From the NCBI GenBank assembly GCA_944322565.1, contig CALUPG010000004.1, forward strand, positions 1-64,000: a stretch of DNA of 64,000 nucleotides, given 5' to 3'. Within the stretch, counting starts at the first letter, position 1. Every line of letters starts with the position of its first letter. The position numbers were made by a program, and so were the translations under genes. The notes beneath the pieces are model-generated. The model worked only from the letters and a program-made list of their open reading frames with translations, did no database searches and was not told where the DNA came from. This document shows positions 42,125 to 54,035 of this stretch, piece after piece. Origin of the DNA: an uncultured Bacteroidales bacterium. GTDB lineage: Bacteria; Bacteroidota; Bacteroidia; Bacteroidales; UBA932.

Positions 42125-42589
42125 TCAGACGCCCATCCCCCTGAGAACAAGCAGGAGAAATCTTCGTACAGGCAGCAATGCCCTCCAGATTCCGGACAGC
42201 ATCCGTTCCCTGCGGGAGCTGCACAGCCGTGTTTTCCCGTTGTGCATTATGGATATGACGATGCCTTTGATGCCGGAGGATGTACAGTATTCTTTCTTCC
42301 GCAGATTGGCATCACCCATCAGAACATATCCCTTGCCATCAGTCCTCATGACCCTGTGCATGACGAATCGGTCTTCTTCATCAATGCCGAGGACAATGTC
42401 TCCCGTATGGACTTCCATGGACTTCAGCAGTACCTTGTCCCCATCCCTGACGAACGGGTACATGCTTTCTCCGCGGGCCGTAAGCACCACCTCCTGTCCG
42501 TTTTCAAGCATTTCTGCACATTCGGACAAAAACGGTCTGTCCGGTATATGAAGAGTCATTTTTCCTGACGATTGTCTTGTCGTAGGCAT
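42125..42589 (-). CDS. S26/S24-like signal peptidase with Ser/His dyad
   Basis: The 154-aa protein has the box GESMYPFVRDGD (nucleophile Ser42), HTGDIV, DRFVMHRV and GDAN, the order of S26 signal peptidases. The general base position holds His78 (MHRV) instead of Lys, as in SipW and ER-type enzymes. A hydrophobic, Arg-containing C-terminus may tether it to the membrane. The adjacent ABC exporter suggests processing of an exported peptide; no precursor gene is visible within 2 kb. Confidence 0.72.
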   Translation of the reverse strand: MPTTRQSSGKMTLHIPDRPFLSECAEMLENGQEVVLTARGESMYPFVRDGDKVLLKSMEVHTGDIVLGIDEEDRFVMHRVMRTDGKGYVLMGDANLRKKEYCTSSGIKGIVISIMHNGKTRLCSSRRERMLSGIWRALLPVRRFLLLVLRGMGV

Positions 42590-42654
42590 TCTTTTGTTTC
42601 AAGCATTATACAAAGTTAACTAAAGAAAAAGAATCACCAAATCGAGAAATGACA

Positions 42655-42700
42655 AAATGTAACTGAAGAAAGCCGACCCGTCATGGATCGGCTTCTTCTT
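42655..42700 (-). terminator. Terminator-like hairpin after rpoC
   Basis: An inverted repeat of GAAGA(A)AGCCGA with TCGGCTTCTTC (about 42665-42676 and 42687-42697) has a small loop. The minus-strand T run after it is weak, so termination efficiency is uncertain. Confidence 0.5.
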
Positions 42701-42720
42701 TTGTATGGCGTCCTTATGGT

Positions 42721-45700
42721 CTACAGCTCGCTCATTGCCTTCTGGTACTCTTCCATAGGTGCAACCAGAATTTCCTGGAATTCCTTCTGGCCGGTACCGG
42801 CAGGGATTGCATGGCCGCAGATGACATTCTCCTTCAGACCCTCGAGGTTGTCTACGCGGCCTCTGATGGCCGCCTCGCTGAGCACCTTTGTGGTCTCCTG
42901 GAATGATGCCGCTGAAATGAAGCTGCTTGTCTTGAGGGCTGCTCTTGTGATACCCTGGAGTACCTGGCTTGCTGTGGCAGGCCTTGCCTCACGCAGAACC
43001 ATCATCTTGAGTCCCTGCCGTTCAAGAGAGGCATTTTCACTTCTCATTTCACGCACGGAGATAATCTGTCCTTCGGTGTATTTCTGAGAATCTCCCGGGT
43101 CAGTCACATAGAACATGCCGTAGATGCGGTCGTTCGTGTCCATGAACTGCCACTTGTCCACAAGTTCCTCAGGCAGGAATTCTGTGTCTCCCGGGTCGTT
43201 GATCTGGACTTTCCTCATCATCTGCCTTACGATGATTTCGAAGTGCTTGTCGTTGATCTTCACTCCCTGAAGCCTGTAGACTTCCTGAATCTCATTGACG
43301 ATGTATTCCTGCACCTTGATAGGCCCGAGGATGTTGAGGATGTCTGTAGGGGAGACTGCTCCGTCGGAAAGTCTCATTCCGGCCTTCACATAATCGTTCT
43401 CCTGGACAAGAATCTGCTTGGTGAGAGGAACGAGATAGCGTTTCTCCTGACCGGATTTGTTTTTGATGATGATTTCCCTGTTTCCTCTCTTGATCTTGCC
43501 CATGGCGACCTCTCCGTTGATCTCGGATACGATGGCAGGGTTTGACGGATTGCGGGCCTCGAAGAGCTCGGTGACACGAGGAAGACCTCCGGTGATGTCG
43601 CTTGACTTACCGATTGCACGAGGTATCTTGATTATGATGTCGCCGATTCTTACCTTGTCTCCGTCTCCCACCATGACATGGGCGCCTACCGGCAGGTTGT
43701 ACTGCTTCTTGCTTTCGCCGTTCTCATCGATGATATTGATGGTAGGGTTCTTTGATTTGTCGCGGGACTCGATGATGACCTTGTCTCTGTTGAGTGAATA
43801 TTCGTCAGCGACTTCCTCACGGAATGTCACACCGTCAATCATGCTGTCAAAGCGTACCGTACCTGCAGTCTCGATGATTGTGATGGCGTTGTATGCATCC
43901 CACTCGCAGATGAGGTCCCCTTTGGTAACCTTCTCTCCGTCTTTCTTGTAGAGAACGGAGCCGTATGGAACATCGTACTGTGAGAATGTGATGCCTGTAT
44001 TTTCGTCGACAATGCGGAGTTCTGTCGTACGGCTGACAACGACATCCTGTACAGAACCGTCGTCTCCGACTCTTTCGATAGTCCTGAGCTCTTCGTATTC
44101 AAGCTTTCCGTTGTACTTGGACTCAATTGAACTTTCGGCAGCCGTGCTGGATGCTGTACCTCCGACATGGAATGTACGGAGTGTAAGCTGAGTACCCGGC
44201 TCTCCGATGGACTGTGCGGCGATGACTCCGACGACTTCTCCTTTCTCGACCATGCGGCCTGAGGCGAGGTTACGCCCGTAGCATTTTGCGCAGACACCCT
44301 TGCGGGATTCGCATGTGAGCACTGAACGGATTTCAACCTGTTCGATGGGAAGTGATTCTATGAGAGCTGCTATGTTCTCCGTAATCTCTTCTCCTGCAGG
44401 CAGAATGAGTTCTCCGGTGAGAGGGTTGAAGATATCGTGGACTGATGTCCTTCCGAGAATCCTTTCTCCGAGGGACTCGACGATCTCGTCCTTGCTCTTG
44501 ATGGCAGTGGCGATGAGACCTCTGAGCGTGCCGCAGTCCTCCTCATTGATGATGACATCATGGGAAACATCGACCAGACGGCGGGTGAGGTAACCTGCAT
44601 CGGCAGTCTTCAGGGCCGTATCCGCAAGACCTTTTCTGGCTCCGTGGGTGGAGATGAAGTACTCGAGCACTGTCATACCCTCCTTCAGGTTGGAGATAAT
44701 CGGGTTCTCAATGATTTCTGCACCCTGTGCTCCGGATTTCTGAGGTTTTGCCATGAGGCCTCGCATACCGCAGAGCTGCTTGATCTGCTGTGTCGAGCCT
44801 CGGGCTCCGGAGTCAAGCATCATATATACAGGGTTGAATCCCTGCTGGTCTGCCGAAATCTGCTTCTCTACAATGCCTGTAATCTGGTTGTCGATGGAAG
44901 TCCACAGGTCAATGACCTTGTTGTAGCGCTCGTTGTTGGTAATGAATCCCATGGAGAAGTTGTTCTTGATGCTCTCCACGGTCTTGTAGCCGTTCTCGAT
45001 GAGTCCCTCTTTCTCTGCAGGGATGATTACATCCCCGAGGTTGAAGGAAAGTCCTCCCTTGAATGCCATGGTGTATCCGAGGTTCTTGATGTCGTCGAGG
45101 AACTGGGCCGTGCGTGCGACGCCTGTGTTCTTGATGACAACGGAAATGATTTTCCTGAGAGATTTCTTTCCGAGAATCTCATTGACATACGGAACTTCTA
45201 TCGGAACGAACTGGTTTACGATGATACGACCCGGGGTGGTCTCTATCATCTGCGTGCCTTCCTCCGGGTGCTGCTTGTCCTTAGGCAGGCGCACCTGAAT
45301 CCTGGCATGGATGTCGATGGCCTTTTCGTTGAGGGCTATGATGACTTCTTCAGGTCCGTAGAATTTCATGCCCTCGCCCTTGGCTGCTGGTCTGATTTTC
45401 GTGATATAGTACAGTCCGAGCACCATGTCCTGTGATGGCACGGTGATAGGAGTTCCGTTGGCCGGGTTGAGGATATTGTGTGACCCGAGCATGAGGAGCT
45501 GGGCTTCCATGATGGCTGCGTTGCCCAGCGGAAGGTGCACCGCCATCTGGTCACCGTCGAAGTCAGCGTTGAATGCCGTACATGCGAGAGGGTGGAGCTG
45601 GATGGCCTTTCCTTCTATCATCTTCGGCTGGAATGCCTGGATTCCGAGCCTGTGGAGTGTAGGGGCGCGGTTCAGAAGTACAGGATGCCCTTTCATCACA

Positions 45701-46968
45701 TTCTCAAGGATATCCCAGATGACAGGGTCTTTTCTGTCTACTATTTTCTTGGCGGACTTTACGGTCTTGACGATGCCTCTTTCAATCAGTTTCCTGATGA
45801 TGAACGGCTTGTAGAGTTCTGCCGCCATGAATTTAGGCAGCCCGCACTCATGCATCTTGAGTTCCGGTCCGACGACAATCACAGAACGGGCGGAGTAGTC
45901 CACACGCTTTCCGAGGAGGTTCTGGCGGAAGCGGCCCTGCTTTCCTTTCAGACTGTCAGAAAGGGACTTGAGTGTCCTGTTGGCTTCGCTCTTCACTGCG
46001 TTTGACTTCTTGGAGTTGTCGAAGAGTGAGTCGACAGCCTCCTGAAGCATACGCTTCTCGTTTCTGAGGATGACTTCAGGCGCCTTGATCTCGATGAGCC
46101 TCTTCAGACGATTGTTCCTGATGATCACGCGTCTGTAGAGATCGTTGAGGTCAGATGTTGCGAAACGTCCTCCGTCAAGCGGAACCAGAGGCCGCAGATC
46201 AGGCGGAATGACCGGGATGACTTTCATGATCATCCATTCCGGCTTGTTTACGCCCTTGGACTCCTGGAACCATTTCACGATGCTGAGGCGTTTGAGGGCT
46301 TCAGCTCTTCTCTGCTGAGAAGTCTCGGTGTTCATCTTTTCCCTGAGTTCTTTGGCGAGCGCGTCCACATCGATTTCCTTGAGGAGCTCGTATATGGCTT
46401 CAGCTCCCATTCCTGCCCTGAACTTGTCAGGGTCGTCGTTAGGGAGATTCTGGTTGTCCGGCATGCTGTCAATCAGGTCGAGATACTCTTCCTCGGAAAG
46501 AAGTTCCTTTTTCTCGATGCCTGTTGTCCCCGGATTGATCACTATGTATTTCTCGTAGTAGATGACTGCCTCAAGCTTCTTGGCTGCGATGCCGAGAAGG
46601 GCGGCAATCTTGTTCGGTGCGGACTTGAAGTACCAGATGTGGGCTACAGGTACGGTGAGCTCAATGTGTCCCATCCTTTCCCTGCGGACTTTCTTCTCGG
46701 TCACTTCAACGCCGCATCTGTCGCAGACGATGCCGCGGTATCTGATTCTCTTGTATTTCCCGCAGTGACATTCGTAGTCCTTGGTAGGACCGAAGATCTT
46801 TTCACAGAAAAGACCGTCCCTTTCAGGCTTGTATGTCCTGTAGTTGACTGTCTCAGGCTTCAATACTTCTCCCGAAGACCTTTCTTTGATGTCCTCCGGA
46901 GAAGCAAGTGAAATGCTGATTCTTTCGAAATTGCTTTTAACCTTGTTTTCTTTATTAAAAGTCGGCAT
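42721..46968 (-). CDS. rpoC: RNA polymerase beta' subunit
   Basis: The 1415-aa protein is the size usual for Bacteroidales. It has an N-terminal zinc site (CHCGKYK...CDRCGVEV), the catalytic NADFDGDQM motif binding Mg2+, the second zinc site ([13 protein letters not shown]) and the trigger-loop region. It is 27 bp after rpoB, in one operon. Confidence 0.97.
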   Translation of the reverse strand: MPTFNKENKVKSNFERISISLASPEDIKERSSGEVLKPETVNYRTYKPERDGLFCEKIFGPTKDYECHCGKYKRIRYRGIVCDRCGVEVTEKKVRRERMGHIELTVPVAHIWYFKSAPNKIAALLGIAAKKLEAVIYYEKYIVINPGTTGIEKKELLSEEEYLDLIDSMPDNQNLPNDDPDKFRAGMGAEAIYELLKEIDVDALAKELREKMNTETSQQRRAEALKRLSIVKWFQESKGVNKPEWMIMKVIPVIPPDLRPLVPLDGGRFATSDLNDLYRRVIIRNNRLKRLIEIKAPEVILRNEKRMLQEAVDSLFDNSKKSNAVKSEANRTLKSLSDSLKGKQGRFRQNLLGKRVDYSARSVIVVGPELKMHECGLPKFMAAELYKPFIIRKLIERGIVKTVKSAKKIVDRKDPVIWDILENVMKGHPVLLNRAPTLHRLGIQAFQPKMIEGKAIQLHPLACTAFNADFDGDQMAVHLPLGNAAIMEAQLLMLGSHNILNPANGTPITVPSQDMVLGLYYITKIRPAAKGEGMKFYGPEEVIIALNEKAIDIHARIQVRLPKDKQHPEEGTQMIETTPGRIIVNQFVPIEVPYVNEILGKKSLRKIISVVIKNTGVARTAQFLDDIKNLGYTMAFKGGLSFNLGDVIIPAEKEGLIENGYKTVESIKNNFSMGFITNNERYNKVIDLWTSIDNQITGIVEKQISADQQGFNPVYMMLDSGARGSTQQIKQLCGMRGLMAKPQKSGAQGAEIIENPIISNLKEGMTVLEYFISTHGARKGLADTALKTADAGYLTRRLVDVSHDVIINEEDCGTLRGLIATAIKSKDEIVESLGERILGRTSVHDIFNPLTGELILPAGEEITENIAALIESLPIEQVEIRSVLTCESRKGVCAKCYGRNLASGRMVEKGEVVGVIAAQSIGEPGTQLTLRTFHVGGTASSTAAESSIESKYNGKLEYEELRTIERVGDDGSVQDVVVSRTTELRIVDENTGITFSQYDVPYGSVLYKKDGEKVTKGDLICEWDAYNAITIIETAGTVRFDSMIDGVTFREEVADEYSLNRDKVIIESRDKSKNPTINIIDENGESKKQYNLPVGAHVMVGDGDKVRIGDIIIKIPRAIGKSSDITGGLPRVTELFEARNPSNPAIVSEINGEVAMGKIKRGNREIIIKNKSGQEKRYLVPLTKQILVQENDYVKAGMRLSDGAVSPTDILNILGPIKVQEYIVNEIQEVYRLQGVKINDKHFEIIVRQMMRKVQINDPGDTEFLPEELVDKWQFMDTNDRIYGMFYVTDPGDSQKYTEGQIISVREMRSENASLERQGLKMMVLREARPATASQVLQGITRAALKTSSFISAASFQETTKVLSEAAIRGRVDNLEGLKENVICGHAIPAGTGQKEFQEILVAPMEEYQKAMSEL

Positions 46969-46995
46969 ATTTCTTAAATTTCAAGTTGTCTGTAA

Positions 46996-49900
46996 TTAGT
47001 CCAATGTCACTTTGAGTCCGAGTCCCCTGAGCTCGTGCAGCAATACATTGAGAGATTCAGGTATTCCAGGAGTCGGCATGAGGTCACCCTTGACGATTGC
47101 CTCGTATGCCTTTGACCTTCCTGTCACATCGTCAGACTTGACAGTGAGGATTTCCTGAAGTACATTGGATGCACCGAATGCTTCAAGTGCCCATACCTCC
47201 ATTTCTCCGAACCTCTGTCCTCCGAACTGGGCCTTTCCTCCGAGAGGCTGCTGAGTGATGAGAGAGTAAGGTCCGATGGATCTTGCGTGCATCTTGTCGT
47301 CAACCATATGGCCGAGCTTGATCATATAGATGACACCTACAGTGGCAGGCTGGTCGAACCAGTCGCCGGTACCTCCGTCACGCAGATATGTCTTTCCGAA
47401 GCGCGGCAGACCGGCCTTGTCGGTGTATGCACAGATGTCCTCCATGCTTGCTCCGTCGAAGATCGGGGTGCTGAACTTCAGTCCGAGTTCTTCTCCGGCC
47501 CATCCGAGGACGGTCTCATAAATCTGTCCGAGATTCATTCGTGACGGCACGCCGAGAGGGTTGAGCACTATGTCGACAGGAGTTCCGTCCTCAAGGAACG
47601 GCATGTCCTCGTCTCTTACCACTTTGGCTACGATACCCTTGTTCCCGTGGCGTCCTGCCATCTTGTCTCCTACGCGGATTTTTCTCTTCTTGGCTATGTA
47701 GACTTTGGCAAGCTGCATGACTCCGTTCGGAAGTTCATCACCTACTTTGATCTTGTCGAGAACTCTCTTGTGCTTGGCTGCAAGTTCCTTGTAGGCTATG
47801 CAGTAGTTGTTGATAAGTTCGCGGATCATTTCGTTGGTGTTCTTGTCCGATGTCCACTTCGCCGAATTGATATTTTCGTAGTCGATGCCTTTTATGTCTG
47901 CGGCGGTGATATTCTTGCCTTTTGCAATGATTTCAACTCCATAGAGATCGCTGATGCCAGCGCTCTGCTTTCCTTCCGCGAGGACAGAGAGCTTTTCTAT
48001 GAATTTTGCCCTCAGGGCTGCGGCTTTCTTGTTGAAGTCATCGTCGGCCATGTCTATCTTGGCTTTCTGGTCGGCCTTGGCTTCCTTTCTGTTGCTTTCT
48101 TTTGCAACTTTTGAATACAGGGCGGTGCCGATGACTGTGCCGCTGAGCGACGGAGTTGCCTTGAGTGAGGCATCCTTCACATCTCCGGCTTTGTCTCCGA
48201 AGATTGCCCTCAGAAGTTTCTCTTCAGGTGACGGATCGCTCTCTCCCTTAGGGGTGATTTTTCCGATCATGATGTCTCCCGGCTCAATGTGGGCGCCGAT
48301 GCGGATGATGCCGTTCTCGTCGAGATCCTTAGTCGCATCTTCGCTGACATTCGGAATGTCGGAGGTAAGTTCCTCCATTCCGCGCTTGGTGTCACGGACT
48401 TCGGTTATATATTCATCGACATGTACTGAAGTGAGGACATCCCAGCGGATCATCCTTTCCGAGAGTACAATGGCATCCTCATAGTTGTATCCTTTCCATG
48501 GCATGAATGCTACCTTGAGGTTGCGGCCGAGTGCGAGTTCTCCGTTCTGTGTGGCATATCCTTCGGTCAGCACCTGGCCCTTGACAACTTTGTCTCCCTT
48601 TCTGACTATAGGCTTGAGAAGGATAGTTGTGCTCTGGTTGGTCCTCCTGTATATCGGAAGCTTGTATACTGTGACTTCAGGCGAGAAACTTACGAACTTC
48701 TCGTCCTCTGTGCGGTCATATTTGACATGGATTTCATTTGCATCCACATATACGACTTCTCCGCTTCTTTCAGCTGTTATCTGTGTCCGTGAGTCGAGGC
48801 AGACTCTTTCTTCAAGGCCTGTTCCCACGATAGGGGACTCAGGATTGAGGAGCGGAACGGCCTGTCTCATCATGTTCGCGCCCATGAGTGCCCGGTGTGC
48901 GTCATCATGCTCAAGGAACGGAATGAGGGAGGCTGCAACCGATGCAATCTGATTCGGGGCGACATCCATGAGATTTACCTCGTCTTTGGTCACTACCGGG
49001 AAGTCAGCGCCGAGACGGCACTGTATCCTGTCCTCAAGAATGCTGCCGTCATCGCCAAGTTTCACATTGGCCAGAGAAATCATCTTGTTTTCTTCCTCTT
49101 CGGCGCTCATGTACAGCCATCCCTTGTCGCTGAGATCCACTTTGCCGTTCTCCACTTTGCGGTATGGCGTCTCTATGAAGCCGAGGTCGCTGATTCTTGC
49201 ATATACGCAGAGTGAAGAAATAAGACCGATGTTAGGTCCTTCCGGAGTCTCGATAGGGCAGAGGCGGCCGTAATGCGTATAGTGCACGTCCCTGACCTCG
49301 AATCCGGCCCTGTCGCGGGAAAGTCCTCCCGGGCCGAGTGCAGAAAGACGGCGCTTGTGGGTCATTTCGGCCAGCGGGTTGGTCTGGTCCATGAACTGTG
49401 ACAGCTGGCTCGTCCCGAAGAATGAGTTGATTACTGACGAGAGTGTCTTCGCGTTGATCAGGTCAATCGGCGAGAACTGCTCGCTGTCGCGTACGTTCAT
49501 TCTCTCCCTGATGGTCCTTGCCATTCTTGAAAGTCCCACGCTGAACTGGTTGGCAAGCTGTTCTCCGACCGTCCTGATGCGCCTGTTGCTCAGGTGGTCG
49601 ATGTCATCCACAATTGCCTTTGAGTTGATCAGCAGGATGAGATATTTTATGATTTCTATGATATCTGTGTTCGTGAGCACACGGGTATCATCAGGAATCG
49701 AAAGATTGAGCTTCTTGTTGAGGCGGTATCTTCCGACATCACCGAGGTCATATCTCTTCTCAGAGAAGAAGAGCTTGTCAATGACATCTCTTGCCGTAGC
49801 CTCATCAGGCGGTTCCGAATTTCTCAACTGTTTGTAGATATAGTTGATGGCTTCGGTTTCCGTATTTGTCGGGTCCTTCTGGAGAGTATTGTAGATGATT

Positions 49901-50817
49901 GCGTATTCATTTACATTGGCCTCTTCCTTCTGAAGGAGAATGGTCTTTACGTCTGTTTCCGCAAGTCTTGCGATGGTGTCCTCGTTGAGGATTTCACCTC
50001 TCTCTACTATCGGCGTTGTCCTTTCGACAGGGATTACCTCTCCGGTGTCTTCATCCACAAAGTCCTCAATCCAGGTCTTGAGCACTTTTGCCGCGAGTTT
50101 TCTCCCTTCGTTTTTCTGAAGGTTTTCCTGTGTTGCCTCAATTTCGTCGGCAAGACCGAAAATGTCAATGATGTCCTTGTCCCCGTTGTATCCGATGGCT
50201 CTGAGCAGGGTAGTGACCGGCAGCTTCTTCTTACGGTCAATGTACGCATACATGACATTGTTGATGTCAGTTGCAAATTCAATCCAAGAGCCTTTGAACG
50301 GGATTATTCTGGCAGAATAGAGCTTCGTTCCGTTGGCGTGCAGACTCTGTCCGAAAAACACTCCCGGAGATCTGTGGAGCTGCGATACGATTATTCTTTC
50401 AGATCCGTTGATGACGAAGGTCCCTCCCGGGGTCATGTAAGGAATATTGCCGAGATAAACATCCTGTACGCTGATGTCAAAATCCTCGTGTTCAGGATCG
50501 CTGCAGGAAAGACGCAGCTTGGCTTTCAGCGGCACATTGTATGTCAGACCTCTCTCAAGGCATTCATCTATTGAATACTGAGGCGGGTCGATGAAGTAGT
50601 CGATGAACTCGAGCTTGTAATTGTTCCTTGTGTCCTCAATCGGAAATATCTCCTGGAATACCTTGTACAGACCTTCATTTTTCCTGTTTTCAGGAGTCGT
50701 GTCAAGCTGGAAGAAGTCGCGGAAAGATTTCAGCTGTACTTCAAGCAGGTCCGGATACTCAAGGAGAATTTTTGATGATGCGAAAGAAATTCGCTGTGTT
50801 TTGGTATTTTGTGACAT
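46996..50817 (-). CDS. rpoB: RNA polymerase beta subunit
   Basis: The 1273-aa protein includes the rifampicin region ([19 protein letters not shown] then [13 protein letters not shown]) with wild-type residues at the positions equivalent to E. coli 516 (Asp), 526 (His) and 531 (Ser), so rifampicin sensitivity is expected. The C-terminus has [15 protein letters not shown] and [21 protein letters not shown] rho-independent attenuator lies between rplL and this gene. Confidence 0.97.
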   Translation of the reverse strand: MSQNTKTQRISFASSKILLEYPDLLEVQLKSFRDFFQLDTTPENRKNEGLYKVFQEIFPIEDTRNNYKLEFIDYFIDPPQYSIDECLERGLTYNVPLKAKLRLSCSDPEHEDFDISVQDVYLGNIPYMTPGGTFVINGSERIIVSQLHRSPGVFFGQSLHANGTKLYSARIIPFKGSWIEFATDINNVMYAYIDRKKKLPVTTLLRAIGYNGDKDIIDIFGLADEIEATQENLQKNEGRKLAAKVLKTWIEDFVDEDTGEVIPVERTTPIVERGEILNEDTIARLAETDVKTILLQKEEANVNEYAIIYNTLQKDPTNTETEAINYIYKQLRNSEPPDEATARDVIDKLFFSEKRYDLGDVGRYRLNKKLNLSIPDDTRVLTNTDIIEIIKYLILLINSKAIVDDIDHLSNRRIRTVGEQLANQFSVGLSRMARTIRERMNVRDSEQFSPIDLINAKTLSSVINSFFGTSQLSQFMDQTNPLAEMTHKRRLSALGPGGLSRDRAGFEVRDVHYTHYGRLCPIETPEGPNIGLISSLCVYARISDLGFIETPYRKVENGKVDLSDKGWLYMSAEEEENKMISLANVKLGDDGSILEDRIQCRLGADFPVVTKDEVNLMDVAPNQIASVAASLIPFLEHDDAHRALMGANMMRQAVPLLNPESPIVGTGLEERVCLDSRTQITAERSGEVVYVDANEIHVKYDRTEDEKFVSFSPEVTVYKLPIYRRTNQSTTILLKPIVRKGDKVVKGQVLTEGYATQNGELALGRNLKVAFMPWKGYNYEDAIVLSERMIRWDVLTSVHVDEYITEVRDTKRGMEELTSDIPNVSEDATKDLDENGIIRIGAHIEPGDIMIGKITPKGESDPSPEEKLLRAIFGDKAGDVKDASLKATPSLSGTVIGTALYSKVAKESNRKEAKADQKAKIDMADDDFNKKAAALRAKFIEKLSVLAEGKQSAGISDLYGVEIIAKGKNITAADIKGIDYENINSAKWTSDKNTNEMIRELINNYCIAYKELAAKHKRVLDKIKVGDELPNGVMQLAKVYIAKKRKIRVGDKMAGRHGNKGIVAKVVRDEDMPFLEDGTPVDIVLNPLGVPSRMNLGQIYETVLGWAGEELGLKFSTPIFDGASMEDICAYTDKAGLPRFGKTYLRDGGTGDWFDQPATVGVIYMIKLGHMVDDKMHARSIGPYSLITQQPLGGKAQFGGQRFGEMEVWALEAFGASNVLQEILTVKSDDVTGRSKAYEAIVKGDLMPTPGIPESLNVLLHELRGLGLKVTLD

Positions 50818-50855
50818 CTGTCTACCTTTAGTATAGAGAAAAACTTAAATACGAC

Positions 50856-50890
50856 AAAAAGGTTTAGGGTCTTTCATAGGCCCTAAACCT
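50856..50890 (-). terminator. Attenuator between rplL and rpoB
   Basis: Minus-strand reading gives AGGTTTAGGG (50890-50881), an 11-nt loop, CCCTAAACCT (50869-50860) and then TTTT. The 10-bp stem is perfect. E. coli also has a partial terminator in this interval that lowers rpoBC relative to L7/L12 expression; a similar role is inferred. Confidence 0.85.
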
Positions 50891-50921
50891 GAATTAGTTT
50901 CCCTTCCGGGGGCGGTTGAAG

Positions 50922-51302
50922 TTATTTAACCTCAACTTCTGCTCCGGCTTCTTCGAGGGCAGCTTTGATCTGCTCAGCCTCAGCTTTGGATACTTTCTCC
51001 TTAACTACAGCGTCCGGAGCCTTGTCAACGAGGTCTTTAGCCTCTTTGAGGCCGAGTCCTGTGATTTCTTTCACAGCCTTTACAACCTGAAGTTTTGCCT
51101 GACCTGCTGACTTGAGGAGTACATTGAATTCTGTCTGCTCTGCAGCTGCAGCCTCGCCGGCTCCTGCTGCTGGGCCTGCTACTGCAACAGCAGCGGCTGC
51201 AGGTTCGATTCCATACTCATCCTTGAGGATCTGAGCCAGTTCCTGAACGTCTTTTACAGAAAGGTTTACCAACTCTTCTGCAAGTGCTTTAATATCTGCC
51301 AT
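50922..51302 (-). CDS. rplL: 50S ribosomal protein L7/L12
   Basis: The 126-aa protein has an N-terminal dimerisation helix, an Ala-rich hinge (about 36-55) and a C-terminal domain with [15 protein letters not shown], which recruits translation factors. Usual length for the family. Confidence 0.96.
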   Translation of the reverse strand: MADIKALAEELVNLSVKDVQELAQILKDEYGIEPAAAAVAVAGPAAGAGEAAAAEQTEFNVLLKSAGQAKLQVVKAVKEITGLGLKEAKDLVDKAPDAVVKEKVSKAEAEQIKAALEEAGAEVEVK

Positions 51303-51337
51303 AATTGTATTTATTTAGTTTGTTATTATTTGTTTGC

Positions 51338-51862
51338 TTATTCTCTCTCTGAAAGAGTCTTGACGATGCCTGCGAGTTTGCCGCCTGCAGACTGGAGTGC
51401 GGATATGACATTGCGTGCCGGTGACTGGAGAAGTCCGATGATGTCTCCGATGAGTTCCTCACGGGACTTGATGTCGCAGAGTTCTCCGAGTTTGTCAGCG
51501 CCGACAAATGCGCATTCCTGTACGTATGCTCCTTTCAGAGCCGGCTTCTCTGCCCCCTCATCAGCATACTTCCTGATGAGTTTTGCCGGGGCATTGGGAG
51601 TCGTTGTATACATTACAGCTGTCGGGCCTTCAAGAACAGGGAAGAGGGCTGTAACCTCCTCATTGTTCATGTCCTTGAGCACTTTGTGGAGGAGAGTATT
51701 CTTTACTACAACGAGCTTGATACCCTTTTCAAAGCAGTCACGACGAAGTTTTGTCGTCTGTTCAGCATTCAGTCCGGAAATATCCGTAATATAGAAATTG
51801 GGAGTTTCCTGGATTTGTGCTGCTATAGATTCAATTATCTGGGCTTTGTCTTCTTTTCTCAT
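51338..51862 (-). CDS. rplJ: 50S ribosomal protein L10
   Basis: The 174-aa protein anchors L7/L12 dimers to the ribosomal stalk. It has the typical N-terminal globular domain (DISGLNAEQTTKLRRDCFE...VVKNTLL) and C-terminal helix. It lies between rplA and rplL. Confidence 0.95.
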   Translation of the reverse strand: MRKEDKAQIIESIAAQIQETPNFYITDISGLNAEQTTKLRRDCFEKGIKLVVVKNTLLHKVLKDMNNEEVTALFPVLEGPTAVMYTTTPNAPAKLIRKYADEGAEKPALKGAYVQECAFVGADKLGELCDIKSREELIGDIIGLLQSPARNVISALQSAGGKLAGIVKTLSERE

Positions 51863-51876
51863 AACATTGAATTTAA

Positions 51877-52578
51877 TTATTCAGCACTACCGAATGATTT
51901 GATGTCGACTCTTACGCCCGGACTCATTGTCGTACAGATTGAAACGCCTTTAAGGTATGTTCCCTTAAGAGTCTGCGGCTTCAGCTTCATGATGGCTGAA
52001 AGCAGTTCCTGTGCGTTCTCAAATATCTGCTGGGCAGTGAATGATGCTTTGCCTATCGCTGCATGGACAATTCCTGTCTTGTCAACCTTGAAGTCAATCT
52101 TACCGGCCTTAACCTCTTTCACGGCTTTGCCGATTTCCATTGTGACTGTTCCGGTCTTAGGGTTTGGCATGAGACCTCTCGGTCCGAGGATTCGTCCGAT
52201 AGCACCGACTTTTGCCATTACTGATGGGGTACAGATGATGACGTCAACATCTGTCCATCCGCCTTTGATCTTGTCGATGAACTCTTCAAGTCCGACGAAA
52301 TCCGCTCCGGCTTCCTTGGCTTCAGTCTCCTTGTCAGGAGTACAGAGCACGAGCACTCTGGTCTGCTTACCTGTTCCGTTCGGAAGAGTGACCACGCCGC
52401 GTACCATCTGGTTGGCTTTTCTCGGATCCACTCCGAGGTTCACAGAAAGTTCTACTGAAGCATCAAATTTTGTGAAAGTAATATCCTTGACAACTTCACA
52501 TGCCTCGGCAAGCTTGTATTCTTTGGCCGCATCGTATTTGGCCAGCACCATTTTCTGGTTTTTTGTAAGTTTACTCAT
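51877..52578 (-). CDS. rplA: 50S ribosomal protein L1
   Basis: The 233-aa L1 stalk protein has the RNA-binding signature [18 protein letters not shown] at about residues 130-147. It is 14 bp after rplK. In other bacteria L1 represses its own operon; no such site was identified here. Confidence 0.96.
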   Translation of the reverse strand: MSKLTKNQKMVLAKYDAAKEYKLAEACEVVKDITFTKFDASVELSVNLGVDPRKANQMVRGVVTLPNGTGKQTRVLVLCTPDKETEAKEAGADFVGLEEFIDKIKGGWTDVDVIICTPSVMAKVGAIGRILGPRGLMPNPKTGTVTMEIGKAVKEVKAGKIDFKVDKTGIVHAAIGKASFTAQQIFENAQELLSAIMKLKPQTLKGTYLKGVSICTTMSPGVRVDIKSFGSAE

Positions 52579-52592
52579 TTCGCGTGTGATTT

Positions 52593-53036
52593 TTAGATGT
52601 CAGCGGGAAATTCTCCCTCAACTTTGATACCCATGCTTCTTGCAGTCCCTGCAACCATTGTCATTGCTGACTTGAGAGTGAAAGCATTCATGTCAGGCAT
52701 TTTGGTTTCGGCGATTGCCTTCACCTGATCCCAAGTGACAGTGGCTACTTTCTTTCTGTTCGGTTCATCAGAACCCTTGGAAATCTTGGCGGCTTCCTTC
52801 AGCTGCACGGCAACAGGCGGTTGTTTGATCTCGAATGAGAATGACTTGTCGCTGTAGACGGTAATTACTACAGGCAAGACTTTTCCGGCGCTGTCCTGGG
52901 TGCGGGCATTGAACTGCTTGCAGAAATCCATTATGTTAAGTCCCTTTGAACCGAGGGCCGGTCCTACAGGAGGTGATGGATTGGCTGCGCCACCTTTGAT
53001 CTGGAGTTTGATGAATCCGGTAACTTCTTTTGCCAT
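52593..53036 (-). CDS. rplK: 50S ribosomal protein L11
   Basis: The 147-aa protein has the Pro-rich N-terminal segment [20 protein letters not shown] (thiostrepton and stringent response site) and the C-terminal rRNA-binding domain. It lies 8 bp after nusG. Confidence 0.97.
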   Translation of the reverse strand: MAKEVTGFIKLQIKGGAANPSPPVGPALGSKGLNIMDFCKQFNARTQDSAGKVLPVVITVYSDKSFSFEIKQPPVAVQLKEAAKISKGSDEPNRKKVATVTWDQVKAIAETKMPDMNAFTLKSAMTMVAGTARSMGIKVEGEFPADI

Positions 53037-53044
53037 AATTTTGA

Positions 53045-53629
53045 TTATTCTTTAGTTACTTGCGTAAAGTTGAGTTCAAGCAGAGTCTTTCTGCCGAATA
53101 TCACAACCATCACTTTGAGTTTGCTTCTGTCCTCGACTATCTCTTCAACCGTACCGTCGAAACCGCTGAACGGACCGTCTGTAATCTTTACAGCCTCCCC
53201 GACAGTGTAGTCCACGATTGTTTCTCCTTCGCTGTCCGCAACTTCGTCGTGCTCTCCGAGAATTCTCTTCACCTCAGAATCCCTGAGTGGAATAGGAATC
53301 TTCTCTTCCTGAACTTTTCCATTGCTTCGGCTGACTTCGCGCTTTTCTGTAAGGAAGCCGGACATGTGCGGAACTTCATTTCTGATGATATATTGAAGCT
53401 CGCCCGTAAGCTCCGCTTCAATCAGCACATATCCAGGATAGAACAACCTTTCCGAGCAGTATCTTTTCCCGTCACGGATTTTGTAGACTTTCTCGGTAGG
53501 AACCAGAACCTGAGACACAAGATCCTGAAGACCATATCTCTCAATTTCCTTTTCGAGGTACTCTTTGGCTTTCTTTTCCTTTCCTCCTGCCGCTCTGAGT
53601 ACATACCATTTTTTGTTGCTTTCGCCCAT
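53045..53629 (-). CDS. nusG: Transcription termination/antitermination factor NusG
   Basis: The 194-aa protein has an NGN domain ([33 protein letters not shown]) and a C-terminal KOW domain ([20 protein letters not shown]). It binds RNA polymerase and couples it to ribosomes or Rho. Located between secE and rplK as usual. Confidence 0.95.
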   Translation of the reverse strand: MGESNKKWYVLRAAGGKEKKAKEYLEKEIERYGLQDLVSQVLVPTEKVYKIRDGKRYCSERLFYPGYVLIEAELTGELQYIIRNEVPHMSGFLTEKREVSRSNGKVQEEKIPIPLRDSEVKRILGEHDEVADSEGETIVDYTVGEAVKITDGPFSGFDGTVEEIVEDRSKLKVMVVIFGRKTLLELNFTQVTKE

Positions 53630-53642
53630 AGATGCACTCGGA

Positions 53643-53831
53643 TTATAATGTATAGATGGCAGTCATCAGATTCTCGAAAGCGTAATCCATGATGAAGATG
53701 ACAACAGCGAAAATCACAGAAGCCACCATTACGAGAATGGCAGAACTCTGCAATTTGTCCCATGTCGGCCATGAAACCTTATTGGTCATCTCAGAATAGG
53801 ACTCCTTAAGATAGTTTATGAATCTTCTCAT
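53643..53831 (-). CDS. secE: Preprotein translocase subunit SecE
   Basis: The 62-aa single-helix form has the conserved amphipathic segment YLKESYSEMTNKVSWPTWDK preceding one transmembrane helix (about 30-55). It stabilises SecY. Context immediately before nusG confirms the call. Confidence 0.93.
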   Translation of the reverse strand: MRRFINYLKESYSEMTNKVSWPTWDKLQSSAILVMVASVIFAVVIFIMDYAFENLMTAIYTL

Positions 53832-53914
53832 CTTTACTTTTAATGGATGCCAATCGTTGGAAGCTTGCTATGGCATCTGTTAAACAATTACCAAATCGTA
53901 ACCTTTGATATTTG

Positions 53915-53985
53915 CAGGGGAAGCAGGATTCGAACCCACATCGACGGTTTTGGAGACCGCTGAACTACCCTTGTTCTATTCCCCT
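53915..53985 (-). tRNA. tRNA-Trp (CCA)
   Basis: Minus-strand AGGGGAA/TTCCCCT acceptor stem, anticodon loop with CCA, and T-loop GGTTCGAATCC. The 3' CCA end is not encoded. It lies between tuf and secE. Confidence 0.93.
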
Positions 53986-53987
53986 AA

Positions 53988-54013
53988 AAATGGGGGATGT
54001 ATGCTCATCCCCC
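53988..54013 (-). terminator. Terminator after tuf
   Basis: Minus-strand GGGGGATG (54013-54006) pairs with CATCCCCC (53999-53992) around a 6-nt loop, followed by ATTTTT. It separates tuf from the tRNA-Trp and secE genes, probably with read-through or a separate promoter. Confidence 0.85.
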
Positions 54014-54035
54014 TGGAATTATATCCTGAAACTGA

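Noticed and set aside
44560..45435. 291-codon plus-strand ORF inside rpoC
   Set aside because: Shadow of the highly conserved rpoC reading frame on the other strand.
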